Source: Flavobacteriales bacterium
Lineage (GTDB): Bacteria; Bacteroidota; Bacteroidia; Flavobacteriales_D; Sanyastnellaceae
Length of the DNA stretch: 6,346 bases
Direction: 5' to 3'
Assembly: GCA_015660615.1 (NCBI GenBank)
Contig: DQKQ01000082.1
Location: 1-6,346, forward strand
Below are positions 5,623 to 6,346 of the stretch, piece after piece; positions within the stretch are counted from its first letter, which is position 1, and each line of letters begins with the position of its first letter. The position numbers and the translations under genes are program-made. Below the pieces are notes generated by a model that searched no databases, was not told the origin of the DNA, and saw nothing but the letters and a program-made list of their open reading frames with translations.

Positions 5623-5804
5623 GTTTAAAAAAGATTGGTATTCGCATCTTGGAAGTGTCTTTAGCAGCCCACGGGGCATTACACGGTATTGAGTTTATCT
5701 CCGCACTATATGAAGAGGCATATATCACCGCTACATTTGCTGCCTTTGGTGCATTAACTATGCTCTTAGGGGCTTTGTTCTTAGAAGGACACCACCATGA
5801 CTGA
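5619..5804 (+). CDS. Small two-helix membrane protein with His-rich tail, 61 aa
   Basis: The start overlaps the methyltransferase stop (ATGA). After a basic start (MSLKKIGIR), residues 10-31 form a hydrophobic helix that carries H18, H22 and E25. Residues 34-55 (AYITATFAAFGALTMLLGAL) form a second, cleaner hydrophobic helix. The tail is EGHHHD. Two membrane passes joined by a short EE turn would place both ends on the same side. The histidines in helix 1 and in the tail could bind metal or sense pH, but this is conjecture. No family is recognised. Its tight coupling to the methyltransferase suggests shared expression, not necessarily shared function. Confidence 0.72.
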   Translation: MSLKKIGIRILEVSLAAHGALHGIEFISALYEEAYITATFAAFGALTMLLGALFLEGHHHD

Positions 5805-5810
5805 GGTGAT
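5803..5810 (+). promoter_or_regulatory. Shine-Dalgarno site for the TTG-started zfB gene
   Basis: GAGGTGAT is the best match in the window to the complement of the 16S 3' end. It overlaps the preceding TGA and lies four bases before the TTG at 5815. An in-frame TAG at 5812-5814 excludes any earlier start. Confidence 0.7.
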
Positions 5811-5814
5811 TTAG

Positions 5815-6346
5815 TTGAGTATCTGTGCTTATAGATACTGTGATAGGGAGATTTTATTTTACCGAAAACTGAGTAGAAATAAAGTATTTGAAAGGCATTG
5901 TTCCCTATATTGCCATGAAGCAGAACGAGATAATATTAAACCCATCCCCAATAATATAAAAGGAAGTGTCCCTTCTGTTAAACACCCACCTCTATTAAGA
6001 CAGTGCTATCTTTGTCGAACTGAATACCTTCTTGAGTTCGAGGGATTTAAGAACAATCAACGATTTTGTGGCCGAAAATGTTATGATAAAATAACTAAAT
6101 ATAAAGGAGGTCATCGGGATTTCTTATTATTGTGTATTCTTCAAGAAAGAGGAGAGATGTTTGCCTCAGAACTGGCCAGAATATCTTCTGCTTTCCACAA
6201 AAACACTACCACTTTAGGGGTTGCTCATATTATGAGGTTATGGGCAAGTCGAAATATAATCTCTATTAATAAGGGCTATGATATTGATCAATCTCCCAAA
6301 TATTATATTTACAATTCTAACTTACTTCCGGGAGAAGCCATTAAAA
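5815..6346 (+). CDS. Double zinc-finger, winged-helix-like protein (zfB), 3' partial
   Basis: The frame is open from TTG at 5815 to the window end (177 codons, no stop). The first finger is irregular: C4 and C9 (CAYRYC) with C29 and C33 (HCSLYC). The second is C64, C67, C85, C89 (CYLC, then FCGRKC), with exactly the CxxC-x17-CxxxC spacing of the second finger of zfA. The C-terminal part has LLLCILQERGEMFASELAR, then GVAHIMRLWASRNIISIN and KYYIYNS, matching the winged-helix-like region of zfA in order and length. The two are therefore paralogues, though sequence identity is low. TTG is the only plausible start because a TAG precedes it and GAGGTGAT sits just upstream. It is the fourth gene of the DGQHR operon. 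A DNA-binding regulator is inferred. Confidence 0.82.
   Translation, partial: MSICAYRYCDREILFYRKLSRNKVFERHCSLYCHEAERDNIKPIPNNIKGSVPSVKHPPLLRQCYLCRTEYLLEFEGFKNNQRFCGRKCYDKITKYKGGHRDFLLLCILQERGEMFASELARISSAFHKNTTTLGVAHIMRLWASRNIISINKGYDIDQSPKYYIYNSNLLPGEAIK

Noticed and set aside
1..6346. CRISPR array, tRNA or rRNA genes, insertion sequence ends
   Set aside because: No regularly spaced repeats, cloverleaf-like sequence, rRNA-like stretches or transposase motifs were found.

Overview
The window is AT-rich, gene-dense and almost wholly coding. It looks like accessory or viral DNA of an archaeal lineage, most likely an archaeal tailed virus or a related integrated or plasmid element (inference). 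The archaeal signs are an Spt5-type elongation factor (NGN plus KOW) and three TATA-like boxes centred about 27 bp upstream of start codons, as for leaderless archaeal transcripts. The viral signs are a phage/Pol I-type 5' nuclease, an ORF6C-like domain, lone nucleases and a DNA methyltransferase, and many tiny overlapping ORFs. No capsid, portal, terminase or tail gene is visible, so the viral assignment is not proven.

Layout. (1) Positions 1-1388, plus strand: the C-terminal ~250 residues of a flap-endonuclease-like 5'-3' exonuclease, a 91-residue acidic protein of unknown function, then three micro-genes of 24, 40 and 41 codons: a membrane peptide, a cysteine-rich zinc-ribbon-like protein and a C-terminally anchored membrane protein. 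(2) Positions 1397-1855, minus strand: Spt5. (3) Positions 1856-1994: a divergent promoter region with short repeats. (4) Positions 1995-3551, plus strand: ERCC4/XPF-type nuclease with a helix-hairpin-helix segment, a double zinc-finger plus winged-helix protein (zfA), and a 75-residue ORF6C-like protein. (5) Positions 3588 to the window end, plus strand: a DGQHR/DUF262 protein with a C-terminal HNH-like motif, a beta-class DNA methyltransferase, a small two-helix membrane protein with a His-rich tail, and a second double zinc-finger protein (zfB) paralogous to zfA, running off the end.

How the parts fit. The first gene of each of the Spt5, ERCC4 and DGQHR transcription units appears leaderless. 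Most downstream genes use Shine-Dalgarno sequences, often GGTGAT or GAGG, which overlap or abut the preceding stop codon. The two structure-specific nucleases fit replication or recombination of element DNA. The DGQHR-HNH protein and the methyltransferase, one base apart, look like a modification/cleavage pair, and this is the best candidate for an undescribed system. The zfA/zfB pair, one per operon, could be regulators. The zfB gene starts with TTG and has no stop inside the window, so a caller requiring a common start or a complete frame would miss it.
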